Numbered from the stretch's first letter, positions 35,626 to 44,871 are shown. The stretch: DNA of 59,593 bases from Lachnospiraceae bacterium (GCA_024697225.1 JAILGA010000131.1:1-59593), one strand, 5' to 3'. Translations and numbers: made by a program. The notes: generated by a model from the letters alone, not told the origin.

Positions 35626-36859
35626 TGAGTTGAGAGCAATCATACGGGAGTCGCTTTTTTCCGGTATGGATCTGGCGCGGGAAATAAGCGATGAAGAGAT
35701 GTATGAACGCATTGACCGCGAGATCTCACGTGGTGCGAGGGAGAGAGATATAGATCTCGAAGAGAGAATACGGCTCAGAAACGAGATCTTTTCCTCGATA
35801 CGCAGACTTGATGTTCTGCAGCAGCTGGTGGACGATCCGGAGGTCACGGAGATCATGGTGAACGGCACGGACAACATTTTTATCGAGCGTGCCGGAAGGA
35901 TAACGAGGTATGAGTCTTCCTTCGAGTCCTCCGAAAAGCTGCACGATGTCATCCAGCAGATCGTGGCCGGATGCAACCGTGTGGTGAATGAGGCATCTCC
36001 AATTGTTGATGCAAGGCTCGGAAACGGATCGCGCGTGAACATCGTGCTCGATCCGGTGGCGCTTAACGGCCCCATCATAACGATCCGCCGTTTTCCCGAG
36101 CACCCGATCACCATGGAGAAGCTGATCTCCTTCGGCTCTATAACTCCATATCTCGCCGATTATCTGGGAACGCTGGTGCGCGCGGGATACAACATCTTTA
36201 TCTCGGGCGGCACCGGGTCGGGTAAGACTACGTTCCTGAACGCCCTGTCGGACAGCATCCCCGCGGATGAGCGGGTCATCACTATCGAGGACAACGCCGA
36301 ACTGCAGATCAGACATGTGCCCAATCTTGTGAAGCTTGAAGCCAGGAATGCCAATGTTGAGGGCTGCAAGGAGATCACGATAAGGGATCTCATAAAATCC
36401 TCGCTCAGGATGCGGCCTGACCGGATCGTGGTCGGAGAGGTAAGGGGAAGCGAGACCATAGACATGATACAGGCTATGAATACGGGACATGACGGCTCCA
36501 TGTCCACGGGACATGCCAACAGCGCGGCGGATATGCTCTCGAGACTGGAGACCATGATACTGATGGGCATGGATCTGCCGCTTCCCGCCATAAGAGGGCA
36601 GCTCGCAAGCGGCATAGATCTGATAGTTCATCTGGGAAGGCTCCGTGACAGAACGAGAAAGCTGCTTGAGATCACGGAAATCACGGGAGGAGTAGATCCG
36701 GTAACGGGCAGAATAGAGGTTCATACTCTGTTTGCATTTGAGGAGAGAGGCACGGATCCTGACGGAAGGATCATGGGAGAGTTTGTGAGAAAGGGGGAAC
36801 TGATCAATGATGGAAAGCTTAAAGCGGCTGGTGAGAGACTTCCGGCCGGAACCCGGTGA
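35612..36859 (+). CDS. tadA: Tad pilus secretion ATPase TadA (CpaF)
   Basis: A 415-residue type II/IV secretion ATPase powering Flp pilus assembly. Residues 1-190 form the N-terminal domain (EVTEIMVNGTDNIFIER). Walker A GGTGSGKTT is near 200, the Asp box in TIEDNAELQI, Walker B region DRIVVGEVRG, and the His box in GHDGSMSTGHANS. It overlaps tadZ by 14 bases and tadB by about 50 bases, so translation is coupled. The ATG at 35612 follows GGAGGA. Confidence 0.96.
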   Translation: MTGHDELRAIIRESLFSGMDLAREISDEEMYERIDREISRGARERDIDLEERIRLRNEIFSSIRRLDVLQQLVDDPEVTEIMVNGTDNIFIERAGRITRYESSFESSEKLHDVIQQIVAGCNRVVNEASPIVDARLGNGSRVNIVLDPVALNGPIITIRRFPEHPITMEKLISFGSITPYLADYLGTLVRAGYNIFISGGTGSGKTTFLNALSDSIPADERVITIEDNAELQIRHVPNLVKLEARNANVEGCKEITIRDLIKSSLRMRPDRIVVGEVRGSETIDMIQAMNTGHDGSMSTGHANSAADMLSRLETMILMGMDLPLPAIRGQLASGIDLIVHLGRLRDRTRKLLEITEITGGVDPVTGRIEVHTLFAFEERGTDPDGRIMGEFVRKGELINDGKLKAAGERLPAGTR

Positions 36860-37559
36860 CTGGCCGATACTGCTAAAGGGAGCCGCAATAATACTCGGAT
36901 TCGCATGGTTTTTCTACCATTCTCTTCTGGCTGTCCCGGTGCTTTCGCCGCTCATCCTGCCTTTTTTTGTGAAGGAAAAGAGGGATCTTACAAGGAAGAG
37001 GTCAAGGGAACTGGGCATACAGTTCAGGGATGCGATCATGTCGGTGTCAACAAACCAGAGAGCCGGCTATTCTGTGGAGAATGCTTTTGCGGAGGCCGTG
37101 GGGGATATGACGCTTTTATACGGCAGGGGAAGCCTTATCGTTAAGGAACTTACAAGGATAGTAAAGGGCTTAAAGAACAATATCACGCTGGAGAAGCTTC
37201 TGGAGGACCTTGGGGAGAGATCGAAAAACGCAGATATACGCGAGTTCGTGGGAGTCTTTGCCGTCGCTAAAAGAAGCGGAGGAAACATGACGCAGATGAT
37301 GGCGGATACGGCGGCCGTTATAGGGGAGAAGCTTACGGTTGAGAATGAGATAGATGTGATGCTTGCATCGAAACGCATGGAGGCGAGGATAATGGATATA
37401 GTTCCGTTCTTTATCCTGGTATATGTGGGGGTCACTTCGCCGGGTTTTTTTGAGCCGATGTATCACAATATAACGGGTATAGCGGTGATGAGCGCCTGTC
37501 TTGCACTCTATGTATTTGCCTATCTTCTGTCCGAGAAGATCATTGCGGTGGAGGTGTGA
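36807..37559 (+). CDS. tadB: Tad pilus inner-membrane protein TadB
   Basis: A 250-residue membrane protein with a T2SF/GspF-type domain: two N-terminal hydrophobic stretches around 30-55, a cytoplasmic helical part (FRDAIMSVSTNQRAGYSVENAF, FAVAKRSGGNMTQMMADTA) and two C-terminal helices. With TadC it forms the platform acted on by TadA. The start (ATG 36807 or 36810) lies inside tadA after AAGGGGGAA. Confidence 0.9.
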   Translation: MMESLKRLVRDFRPEPGDWPILLKGAAIILGFAWFFYHSLLAVPVLSPLILPFFVKEKRDLTRKRSRELGIQFRDAIMSVSTNQRAGYSVENAFAEAVGDMTLLYGRGSLIVKELTRIVKGLKNNITLEKLLEDLGERSKNADIREFVGVFAVAKRSGGNMTQMMADTAAVIGEKLTVENEIDVMLASKRMEARIMDIVPFFILVYVGVTSPGFFEPMYHNITGIAVMSACLALYVFAYLLSEKIIAVEV

Positions 37560-37560
37560 T

Positions 37561-39036
37561 ATGAAAGCGATGACCGCGTTGCTTTATCTTATACCCGCGA
37601 TCCTTTTGTTTTTTCTCGGACTGTTATCCGGAGACGAAACTCTGCCTGAGGGCGGTGATGAGACGAAGGGCATACGCGGGCGCTTCACCAGAATGGGCGC
37701 ATTTTTGTACAGAGCTGTTCCCTTTTTCCGGAAACCGGGCAGAGATGCAAAGATCGGCATGAACCTCGGAATGCTGGATCCTTCAGTCAATCCGGATGAG
37801 GCGAGAAGACTGTATTACGCGGACAAAATAGGCGTTACGCTGATGCTCATATGTGCGGGGTCGGTTCTCGCATGCCTGATCTCCGTGTCCGCAAGGAACA
37901 AAAACGTGGTCGATGAAAACGGCAGGATAGAGAGAAACGGGTACGGAACGGGCTCTCATAAGGAGACACTTGTAATGGAGGTCCCGGAGGATCCGTCAAT
38001 GAACATGGAGATAGAGCTCTCAATAAGTGACAGGCAATATACAAAGGAGCAGGCCGATGAACTGTTCATGGAGCTCGCGGAAAAGCTGCCGGAAGCTGTT
38101 CTCGGCGACAATCCGTCTCTGGATGATGTGACCACTGATCTTACACTGATAAAGAAGCTGGAGGGCTATCCCTTTGACATAGCCTGGATACCGGAGAATT
38201 ACGCGATCATTCATTCCGACGGGAAACTGCAGCAGGAGAACATACCTCAGGAGGGCATAACTGTCAGACTCACCGCTAAAGCTTCCTACATGGATGACAG
38301 GTGGGAGACGGATATATACGCCCGGATCCTTCCGCCGCATTACACCGGTGAGGAGCTGTGGGAGCAGGGGGTGAAGTCGTTACTTGAGGAGGCGGACAGG
38401 GCGACTATCCATGAGGAGTATATAGAGCTTCCGGAGAGCATAGGAGAGAGCACCTACACCTGGACGCAGAAGGTAAAGGACGATGCGCCGATACTGTTCC
38501 TGTTCATACTGATCGCCGCGGTGGCAGTCTATGCCATGAAGGACAAGGACCTTGAGAAAAAGGTGAAAGAGAGGGAGGAGGAGATGATATCCGACTATCC
38601 CCAGTTCGTATCAAAGCTCGTTTTGTATCTCGGGGCGGGTATGACGGTCCGCAATGTGTTCCGCAAACTGGTCGGGGATTATGAAAAGCTGTTGGAAAAG
38701 GGTGAGAGCAGACGTTTTCTCTATGAAGAGCTGAAAAGGACTATACACGAGATCGACAGCGGCATCTCGGAAAATACGGCTTACGAGCATTTTTCGAGAA
38801 GATGCAGATCCAAGCAGTACACGCGTCTGTGCACGCTTCTGTCCCAGAACCTCAGGAAGGGCAACAGCGGACTTCTGCCTCTTCTTCAGGAGGAGTCCGC
38901 AAAAGCGCTTTCGGAGCGCATGGATATTGCGAGAAAACGCGGCGAGGAGGCGGGCACAAAGCTTCTTCTGCCGATGATCCTGATGCTGGTGATAGTGATG
39001 GTGATGATAATAATGCCTGCTTACACATCATTGTGA
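37561..39036 (+). CDS. tadC: TadC-like pilus platform protein with a large insertion
   Basis: A protein of about 491 residues, much longer than the usual ~300 of TadC. The C-terminal ~160 residues are a standard T2SF-type domain (SDYPQFVSKLVLYLGAGMTVRNVF, LCTLLSQNLRKGNSGLLPLLQEES) with a final helix. An N-terminal helix and one near 95-115 precede about 190 hydrophilic residues (roughly 120-310) that should lie outside the membrane before the next helix. The insertion has no recognised domain. GGAGGTGTGAT precedes ATG 37561, directly behind tadB. Confidence 0.85.
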   Translation: MKAMTALLYLIPAILLFFLGLLSGDETLPEGGDETKGIRGRFTRMGAFLYRAVPFFRKPGRDAKIGMNLGMLDPSVNPDEARRLYYADKIGVTLMLICAGSVLACLISVSARNKNVVDENGRIERNGYGTGSHKETLVMEVPEDPSMNMEIELSISDRQYTKEQADELFMELAEKLPEAVLGDNPSLDDVTTDLTLIKKLEGYPFDIAWIPENYAIIHSDGKLQQENIPQEGITVRLTAKASYMDDRWETDIYARILPPHYTGEELWEQGVKSLLEEADRATIHEEYIELPESIGESTYTWTQKVKDDAPILFLFILIAAVAVYAMKDKDLEKKVKEREEEMISDYPQFVSKLVLYLGAGMTVRNVFRKLVGDYEKLLEKGESRRFLYEELKRTIHEIDSGISENTAYEHFSRRCRSKQYTRLCTLLSQNLRKGNSGLLPLLQEESAKALSERMDIARKRGEEAGTKLLLPMILMLVIVMVMIIMPAYTSL

Positions 39037-39131
39037 TCGGGCTGTTATCCAGGGTTCTGCCGCATGACCTGTCGATCCTAGGCGGACGGGCGTGCTTCAG
39101 ATACAAAACTGCGTGAAAGGAGGAAAAAAGC

Positions 39132-39341
39132 ATGTACGGTTATCTTTGGAATCTCGGTATGCGGATGAAGGATCGCGCGAAATCCTTCTTCAGGGATGAA
39201 GACGGTATGGGCACGGTGGAAGTCATACTTATCATCGTGGTGCTGATCGGTCTGGTCATAGTGTTCAAGGAACAGATCAGCGGCATAGTGGAGCGGGTAT
39301 TTCAGACGATCAATGAAGAAACGAATGCGGTTACAGGCTGA
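39132..39341 (+). CDS. flp: Flp-type pilin
   Basis: A 69-residue type IVb pilin: a short basic leader, then DEDGMGTVEVILIIVVLIGLV, with a glycine-containing cleavage region just before the Glu of the hydrophobic helix. It would be the major pilus subunit, cut by one of the two prepilin peptidases here. A strong ribosome site (AAAGGAGG) suggests high expression. It matches the Flp1-like family in layout. Confidence 0.88.
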   Translation: MYGYLWNLGMRMKDRAKSFFRDEDGMGTVEVILIIVVLIGLVIVFKEQISGIVERVFQTINEETNAVTG

Positions 39342-39345
39342 CGAT

Positions 39346-40782
39346 ATGAAAAAAGGTTATCTCACTGTCTATCTGTCACTCACGATAGCGATAATGCTGT
39401 CGCTGATACTGGCGCTGTTTCAGAACGCGCGGATAGGGGCTATAAAGATGAAGGCCGAATGCGCGGCGGATATATCGATGAACTCCGTTCTTGCCGAGTA
39501 TAACCGCGCATTGTTTGAAAAGTATGATCTGCTGCTTACAGATTGTTCCTATCAGACCGATTCGCCGTCCATGGCGAATGTGGAAGAGCATCTGCGCTAT
39601 TTCATGAAGGGTAATTTTGAGTCAACATCAGTGGGCAGGATAACCGGAAGCGCCACGCTTACCGGAATGACCTGCGACGAAGTGAGCATTCCCGCGTATT
39701 CCTTTGCGACAGACGGGGAAGGGGCTGTACTTCGGCGCCAGATACTGGAATACATGAGGGCAGATCCGGTGATGGACAGGATATCCGAGGCAACCGCGAA
39801 TCTGGGTGTTCTTGCGGCCAACGGCTTCGACACTTACGACGTCGAAGCCTGTGCCGCAGAAAACCGCGAACGGATAGATGAAATGCTCGAGGACGCGCCT
39901 GAAATAGAGACGGACGAGGGCGAAACGGAGGAACCTATACCCGACAATCCCGCAGATGCCGTTGAGTCACAGAAAGGGCTGGGCGTGGTGTCTCTGTCGG
40001 TGCCCGATCCGTCGTCGGTCTCGGTGAGAACCGTAGATCTGGACAGGTATATGTCGCACAGGGAGAACAACCGCGGTACGGGACTTGATGAGAGTGAAAA
40101 TCTCTCGGTTACTGACAGACTGCTGTTGAACCAGTATTTCGTGGAAAAAACGGGTTGTTACACCGAACCGAAGGACGATGGGCTGTTAAAGTACCAGCTG
40201 GAGTATATTATCGCCGGCAAAGACTGCGATTATGACAATCTGGAGAGCTGCGGCAGGACGCTGCTCTTCTGGAGGGAGGCTTCGAATTTCGCATATATAA
40301 TGACCGACGGCGTAAAGGTCGGAGAGGCTGAAGCTCTGGCGCTTATTCTCTCTGCGGTGATCCTCATGCCCGAGCTTATGGAACCGTTCAAAATGTCGAT
40401 CCTGTTCGCATGGTCTTTTGCGGAATCGATAAGTGATATGCGGAGACTCTATCTTGGCGGCAGGGTACCGCTTATAAAAACCGCAGCAAGCTGGCAGCTT
40501 TCGCTCGAGAATCTCCCGTTCTTCAGGGATAACCTGGCGGGGGGCGGCGGCGACGGCCTGTCATATAAGGACTATCTGCGCATGCTGCTGATGCTTGAGG
40601 ATCTGGATAAAAAGACCGCAAGAATGGGGGACATTATCGAGATGGATGTGAGGCAGTCTCCGGGAGACGGGAATTTCAGACTGGACTGGTGTCTGGATAT
40701 ATTTGAAGCTGATATGAGGCTCAGCAGCAGATATGGTTTTGATATGCATCTGATGAGGACATACGGATATGAGAAGAGATAA
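39346..40782 (+). CDS. Tad-cluster membrane protein, DUF5702-like
   Basis: A protein of about 478 residues with one N-terminal hydrophobic helix (GYLTVYLSLTIAIMLSLILA) like a pseudopilin/TadG stem, followed by a long extracytoplasmic part with an acidic stretch (DAPEIETDEGETEEPIPD). It sits directly after the pilin. I associate this layout with DUF5702 proteins of clostridial Tad clusters, from memory. It may be a minor pilus or tip component. Start taken as ATG 39346 (MKKGYL); a longer form from 39313 would overlap the pilin gene. Confidence 0.7.
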   Translation: MKKGYLTVYLSLTIAIMLSLILALFQNARIGAIKMKAECAADISMNSVLAEYNRALFEKYDLLLTDCSYQTDSPSMANVEEHLRYFMKGNFESTSVGRITGSATLTGMTCDEVSIPAYSFATDGEGAVLRRQILEYMRADPVMDRISEATANLGVLAANGFDTYDVEACAAENRERIDEMLEDAPEIETDEGETEEPIPDNPADAVESQKGLGVVSLSVPDPSSVSVRTVDLDRYMSHRENNRGTGLDESENLSVTDRLLLNQYFVEKTGCYTEPKDDGLLKYQLEYIIAGKDCDYDNLESCGRTLLFWREASNFAYIMTDGVKVGEAEALALILSAVILMPELMEPFKMSILFAWSFAESISDMRRLYLGGRVPLIKTAASWQLSLENLPFFRDNLAGGGGDGLSYKDYLRMLLMLEDLDKKTARMGDIIEMDVRQSPGDGNFRLDWCLDIFEADMRLSSRYGFDMHLMRTYGYEKR

Positions 40783-41731
40783 TACGGGAAGCGGGGTATG
40801 GCGGCGCGCGGGGGAGATGTTTTTATCCGGGTATGGAATTGCATTCAGTTTGATAAAGCCGCTCCGGGCAGCATCCAATGCGGATCCGGGTAAAAAAGCT
40901 TCCCCGCGCGCCTCCGTGACCGTCGAGGCATCGATCGCGCTGCCGCTGTATATATTTTTCTTTGTGAACATACTGGCAGCCTTCGATATCCTGAGGATGG
41001 AATCCGACATGACGGCTGCGCTGCATCAGACCGGCAATCATATATCATTTCATGCCTTTGACATGATGTATGCGGATGATGTGATCGATGAGCTCACCGG
41101 TACGGAAGCGGGCGATGAGACCGGAAGCGTACTGGGAGATGTGGGTACCCTGATCTATTCCGCGGCATACGTTGAATCGTCGGTAAGGGATTATCTGGGT
41201 GAGGAGCATATCCGTCTCGGACCTGTGGACGGAGGTATAAGCTTTCTCAGATCTAAGATAATGCAAAATGCCGATGAGATAGATCTTGTGGCATCCTGGA
41301 GAGCCAAACCGTTTTTTCCCGGGATAGTTTCGCCTGCGGGATTTCCGCTGGAAGCCAGATACTTCGGTCACGCATGGACCGGTTATGAACCCGGTGCGGG
41401 AGGTACGGAAGGCGACGCAGATGACGATCCGATAGTATATATCACCGAGAACGGAACGGTATATCACAGAAACATCAATTGCAGACACTTAAGGCATGCG
41501 GTCAGATCCATACCCGCCGGGCAGGCGCCGTATGCGGAAAACAATCAGGGTGAGAGCTATACGCCGTGCGAGATATGCGGCGGATACGGCAACGGACGGG
41601 GAACGGTATACGTGTCTGACGGCGGAGACAGGATACACAGTACGGTAAACTGTCCCGGGCTGAGGAGAACGATATATTATGTCCACTTATCGGAGGTGGG
41701 GGGATGGCCGCCCTGCAGTCTGTGCGGTTAG
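40769..41731 (+). CDS. TadE-like pseudopilin with two C-terminal cysteine/histidine modules
   Basis: A 320-residue protein. A TadE-type region (ASVTVEASIALPLYIFFFVNIL, near 50-70) provides a membrane helix and a prepilin-like Glu. The last ~95 residues hold two modules of the form VYxxxG-xxH-xxxNC-xxL ... PCxxCG (NCRHL/PCEICGG and NCPGL/PCSLCG). They resemble the Ada-like zinc-binding tails found on some extracellular nucleases and ComEC proteins. It overlaps the previous gene by 14 bases. A minor pilus subunit with a metal-binding tip is an inference. Confidence 0.78.
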   Translation: MRRDNTGSGVWRRAGEMFLSGYGIAFSLIKPLRAASNADPGKKASPRASVTVEASIALPLYIFFFVNILAAFDILRMESDMTAALHQTGNHISFHAFDMMYADDVIDELTGTEAGDETGSVLGDVGTLIYSAAYVESSVRDYLGEEHIRLGPVDGGISFLRSKIMQNADEIDLVASWRAKPFFPGIVSPAGFPLEARYFGHAWTGYEPGAGGTEGDADDDPIVYITENGTVYHRNINCRHLRHAVRSIPAGQAPYAENNQGESYTPCEICGGYGNGRGTVYVSDGGDRIHSTVNCPGLRRTIYYVHLSEVGGWPPCSLCG

Positions 41732-41792
41732 GATAAAACGGGCGATGGGTATGTCAGAATTACCGGGAACGAAGCCAATCAAGGAGAACGTT

Positions 41793-42227
41793 ATGAAACT
41801 GTTTACTATTCTATCTCTTGCTGTGACGGTTGTTGCGGCTGTTTATGATGTGAGAAAAAAAGAATTGCCCCGGTTCGTATTTTTCGCTGCGTGCCTGATA
41901 TCGGCGATATTTATCGCAAAGAGCGCCTTTTTGGGAGGAAGCTGGTTTATTGCCCCGCTGCTTTCACTGATACCAGGGGCGGCGTTAGTAGCACTGGCTT
42001 TTCTGTCAAAAGAGGCGATGGGATACGGCGACGGTCTCTTTGCAATGTCGGTGGGGCCGGTGTTCGGGATGGAAATCATGTTTATGGGCATATTTGCGGC
42101 CTTTTTTCTTTGCGGGATCACGTCTGTGCTGCTGCTGGTGCTGAAAAGGGCCGACAGAAAGAGCAGTCTTCCGTATATACCGTTTCTTCTGGTGGGAATG
42201 GGGGTGGCCGGTTATGTATTTGCTTAG
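41793..42227 (+). CDS. Prepilin peptidase, A24 family (CpaA/TadV-like), second of two
   Basis: A protein of about 144 residues, mostly membrane helices. The two catalytic Asp regions are VYDVRKKELPRF and GYGDGLFAMSVGP. It is the second A24-type peptidase in the cluster. The AAGGAGAA before ATG 41793 sets the start; the frame is open further upstream through overlap with the previous gene. The two peptidases may differ in substrate, for example the Flp pilin against the TadE-like proteins. Confidence 0.88.
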   Translation: MKLFTILSLAVTVVAAVYDVRKKELPRFVFFAACLISAIFIAKSAFLGGSWFIAPLLSLIPGAALVALAFLSKEAMGYGDGLFAMSVGPVFGMEIMFMGIFAAFFLCGITSVLLLVLKRADRKSSLPYIPFLLVGMGVAGYVFA

Positions 42228-42693
42228 ACGAGCATATTTTACTCTTGAAATGTCACTGGTATTTCCGATAGTGCTTTTTGTGATGGCCTTGCTGATACAT
42301 TTCACGTTTTATCTTTACGGCAGATGCATCCTGTCTCAGGATACCTACCTGCTTGCTTTCAGAACCAGTGTCGCATCGGAAAGGGACACGGGGGGAGACA
42401 GGGAGTCATATCTGTTAAGTCTGGCGGATGCGGTATTCGGGAGCAAGTACTTCGCGAACGATTATCCTTCGGTGGAGGTCGGGATCTCGGCAGATGCGGT
42501 AAGAGTTATCTCTACTACTGAGGCATCACACCGGGCCATGAGCGGTTCGTCACTCATGCCGGCAGGTTCTTGGGTTCACTATGCCGGAGCCAGGGCGGAG
42601 ATCATCGATCCCTCCGCAAGGATCAGAAGAATTGACAGGGTCTGGGATATAGCAATGGGTGTAGCCGGAGAATTGCGCGGGGGAGGAGAATAG
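42214..42693 (+). CDS. TadE/TadG-like minor pilin
   Basis: A 159-residue protein with an N-terminal pseudopilin-type segment (AYFTLEMSLVFPIVLFVMALL): Glu in the expected place and one membrane helix. An extracytoplasmic domain of about 120 residues follows. It overlaps the preceding peptidase gene by 14 bases. It is probably a minor component of the Tad apparatus. Confidence 0.78.
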   Translation: MYLLRRAYFTLEMSLVFPIVLFVMALLIHFTFYLYGRCILSQDTYLLAFRTSVASERDTGGDRESYLLSLADAVFGSKYFANDYPSVEVGISADAVRVISTTEASHRAMSGSSLMPAGSWVHYAGARAEIIDPSARIRRIDRVWDIAMGVAGELRGGGE

Positions 42694-42695
42694 AC

Positions 42696-44078
42696 ATGGA
42701 AATAAGATATGACAGGGATCTCAGGCATAATTATATGGTGCTGTGCGGGGCGCCTGCCGGAGATGACTACAGGATGAAGATGTTTGCCGCGGGAACCCCG
42801 GAGGGGATGCTGCCGTGCAGCATGCGCGATATAAACGGCGAGATCTATCTGTATTACGGGATCGATTCAAGGCAGTCGATCAGGAACAGATTTGCCGGAT
42901 CCGGTATGGGAGCGCGGGAGTTCGGGGGACTTATGCGGGCGATAATAAAGCTTGCGGACACGCTGGAGGATTATCTGCTGGATATGGATAACGTGTTGTT
43001 TTCGGCGGATTGCATATATGCGGATATGAGAAAAGAAAATTTCTACTTTGCATACTGTCCGTTTTCTGCTTCTGTACCTGGCGAAGAGACATCCTTTTCC
43101 GCTTTTGCGCAGGGACTGCTCGATCTGATCGATCCCGATGATGAAAAGGCAGCGATCATGGCATATAGTCTCTGCGGGATGGCAGATACCGGATCGATGC
43201 TGATCGCGGATATGGCAAAGGCAGCATTGGAAGAAGCTGAAGAAGAACAGGACAAGGAGCAGGAACCGGCCGGTGAGGAGGTGTGCAGGGAATGCATAAG
43301 CATAGCTCAGGAAACGCCGTCAGACGCCGACTATGAGGCAATGCTTGCGGCGATGGACGAGGGCGGACCTCTGCCCGCTCCGCGAAAGAAAAAGCTTCCG
43401 ATGGTGACCGGCATACTCTCTGTTGCGGTGTTTGCAGGGAATCTGGTCGTGAGGAGACTGCTGTATCTGAACAGAATCGAGAATCTTTTGTCATTGGCTG
43501 TTGCGGGAGCGAGTCTCATCGCAACGACCGTGTCGCTCCTTCTCATACTGAAGGGAGCGGGCACAGAGCGGGGAACAGACGGGAGCAGAGCGCAGGATGC
43601 GGGCATCGGACCCACGGAGCATCAGCCGGTGCGGCTGGAAGAGGCGGTGCTTTCCGGAAGCTTTCCATCGGTACATGAGAAGGGAGAGATCACGCATCAT
43701 ACACCGCTTCGGATCGATGCGGCCGGTGCGGCAGACGAGGACCAGCGTACCACGGTGCTCGATGTTTCGATCCACGATAATGTGAGCAAGCTTTACGGAC
43801 GGAATGGGGAGGAGACGATCAATATAATGATGGAAAAACTTCCCTGTACAATCGGAAAGCTTGCAGGGGCTGCTGACCAGATCATAAACGACTCGTCGGT
43901 GAGCAGGATGCATGTCAGGTTTTCCGGCGACGGATCGGGACAGGCAACGAGGATGCAGGATCTCAACTCAACGAACGGCACCTGGCTTAACGGCAGGAGA
44001 TTAAAGCCCAACGAAACCGTTGATATACGGCCGGGAGACGAGATAGGACTGGGCAGACTGCTGTTTGAATTCAGGTGA
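42696..44078 (+). CDS. FHA-domain protein of the Tad cluster (DUF6382-like N-terminus)
   Basis: A 460-residue protein. The first ~170 residues (LRHNYMVLCGAP, YYGIDSRQSI) match what I know as DUF6382. Two hydrophobic stretches near 235-290 give a membrane hairpin. The C-terminal ~80 residues are an FHA phosphothreonine-binding domain: IGKLAGAADQIINDSSVSRMH with the Ser-x-x-His core, and DLNSTNGTWLNGRRL. It probably recruits a phosphorylated partner to the pilus machine. No Ser/Thr kinase is seen in the window. GGAGGAGAA precedes the ATG. It is the last gene of the pilus operon. Confidence 0.87.
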   Translation: MEIRYDRDLRHNYMVLCGAPAGDDYRMKMFAAGTPEGMLPCSMRDINGEIYLYYGIDSRQSIRNRFAGSGMGAREFGGLMRAIIKLADTLEDYLLDMDNVLFSADCIYADMRKENFYFAYCPFSASVPGEETSFSAFAQGLLDLIDPDDEKAAIMAYSLCGMADTGSMLIADMAKAALEEAEEEQDKEQEPAGEEVCRECISIAQETPSDADYEAMLAAMDEGGPLPAPRKKKLPMVTGILSVAVFAGNLVVRRLLYLNRIENLLSLAVAGASLIATTVSLLLILKGAGTERGTDGSRAQDAGIGPTEHQPVRLEEAVLSGSFPSVHEKGEITHHTPLRIDAAGAADEDQRTTVLDVSIHDNVSKLYGRNGEETINIMMEKLPCTIGKLAGAADQIINDSSVSRMHVRFSGDGSGQATRMQDLNSTNGTWLNGRRLKPNETVDIRPGDEIGLGRLLFEFR

Positions 44079-44124
44079 ATTCCGGGGAGCCCGCACCGGG
44101 AGACGGTTGTGCAACTTTCTATGG

Positions 44125-44146
44125 GAAATATCGACAGAGATATTTC
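44125..44146. repeat. Inverted repeat in the gap after the pilus operon
   Basis: GAAATATC and GATATTTC are separated by six bases, a perfect eight-base inverted repeat 47 bases after the FHA gene. It could be a weak terminator or an operator. A second inverted repeat (ACATGAA with TTCATGT) flanks the -10 box of the next promoter. Confidence 0.5.
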
Positions 44147-44224
44147 AAAGATGAATATGGCAGGCAGAACAGCAAATATTAAAAACGATCAAAGATGAGA
44201 CCAGGCTTGTTTATCCTGAATACC

Positions 44225-44253
44225 TTGTAGCAACAACCACATGAATGTATAAT
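44225..44253 (+). promoter_or_regulatory. Promoter of the DUF4160 pair
   Basis: TTGTAG (44225-44230), 17 bases and a consensus TATAAT (44248-44253). An inverted repeat (ACATGAA / TTCATGT) brackets the -10 box, suggesting repressor binding or a hairpin at the transcript start. Confidence 0.5.
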
Positions 44254-44336
44254 ACTAATGAGGGAGTTCATGTGTTTTATGCGTGGCTTATTCTTATGCC
44301 ATAAAGGATCAGCCGCAAAATGCGAGGATAAAGAAG

Positions 44337-44609
44337 ATGATGTATCCGTACCTGACTCTTAATGATGATACAGAAATAACCCATTCTGAAATGAAACAGG
44401 ATGGGCGGGTAAAGGTGTATATAGAAACCCCCGATGAAAAAGACGGATTTCATCATGCGGTGTGCTGGCTTCCGGAATATACCTGGGAGGATATTGACGG
44501 TTACTCGGAAACGGAAATGAGTTTCTTTATGCAGCTTGTCAGAAACAATGCTTCTGCAATGATCGAGTTTTCCAAGGATGGAGGCGTAATATATGCCGCA
44601 GCTTCTTAG
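44337..44609 (+). CDS. Small protein paired with DUF4160, unknown
   Basis: An acidic protein of about 90 residues (MMYPYLTLNDDTEITHSE, WLPEYTWEDIDGYSE). I do not recognise the family. GAGGA lies 8-11 bases before ATG 44337/44340. The frame also opens at GTG 44283, which lacks a ribosome site. The next gene starts inside it, with a 17-base overlap, so the two are probably co-translated, as in toxin-antitoxin-like pairs. Confidence 0.65.
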   Translation: MMYPYLTLNDDTEITHSEMKQDGRVKVYIETPDEKDGFHHAVCWLPEYTWEDIDGYSETEMSFFMQLVRNNASAMIEFSKDGGVIYAAAS

Positions 44610-44871
44610 GATCGGACCATATATCATCTATTTCTGGTCAAATGAAAGCGCACCCTTGGAACCGATTCATGTGCATATAGCAGAGGGACGTGCGGGTGCC
44701 AATGCTACAAAGCTATGGATCTCCAGTACAGGACGAGTGATTGTAGCCAATAACAATTCCGATATTCCGGAAAGAATCTTACGTAGATTGATCATGGTGA
44801 TAGAGAGCAATAGTGAATACATCACGGATCGATGGATAGAGCAGTTTGGAGAAATAAGGTATTATTGTTAA
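44593..44871 (+). CDS. DUF4160-family protein
   Basis: A 92-residue protein with the DUF4160 pattern: GPYIIYFWSNE, PIHVHIAEGRAGANATKLWI, ILRRLIMVIESNSEYI. Such small proteins usually occur in pairs with another short gene and are often listed as toxin-antitoxin candidates. No function is established that I know of. It overlaps the upstream gene. Confidence 0.8.
   Translation: MPQLLRIGPYIIYFWSNESAPLEPIHVHIAEGRAGANATKLWISSTGRVIVANNNSDIPERILRRLIMVIESNSEYITDRWIEQFGEIRYYC

Noticed and set aside
35726-36724. 332-codon minus-strand frame opposite tadA
   Set aside because: tadA is unmistakable on the plus strand; the antisense translation has no family pattern.
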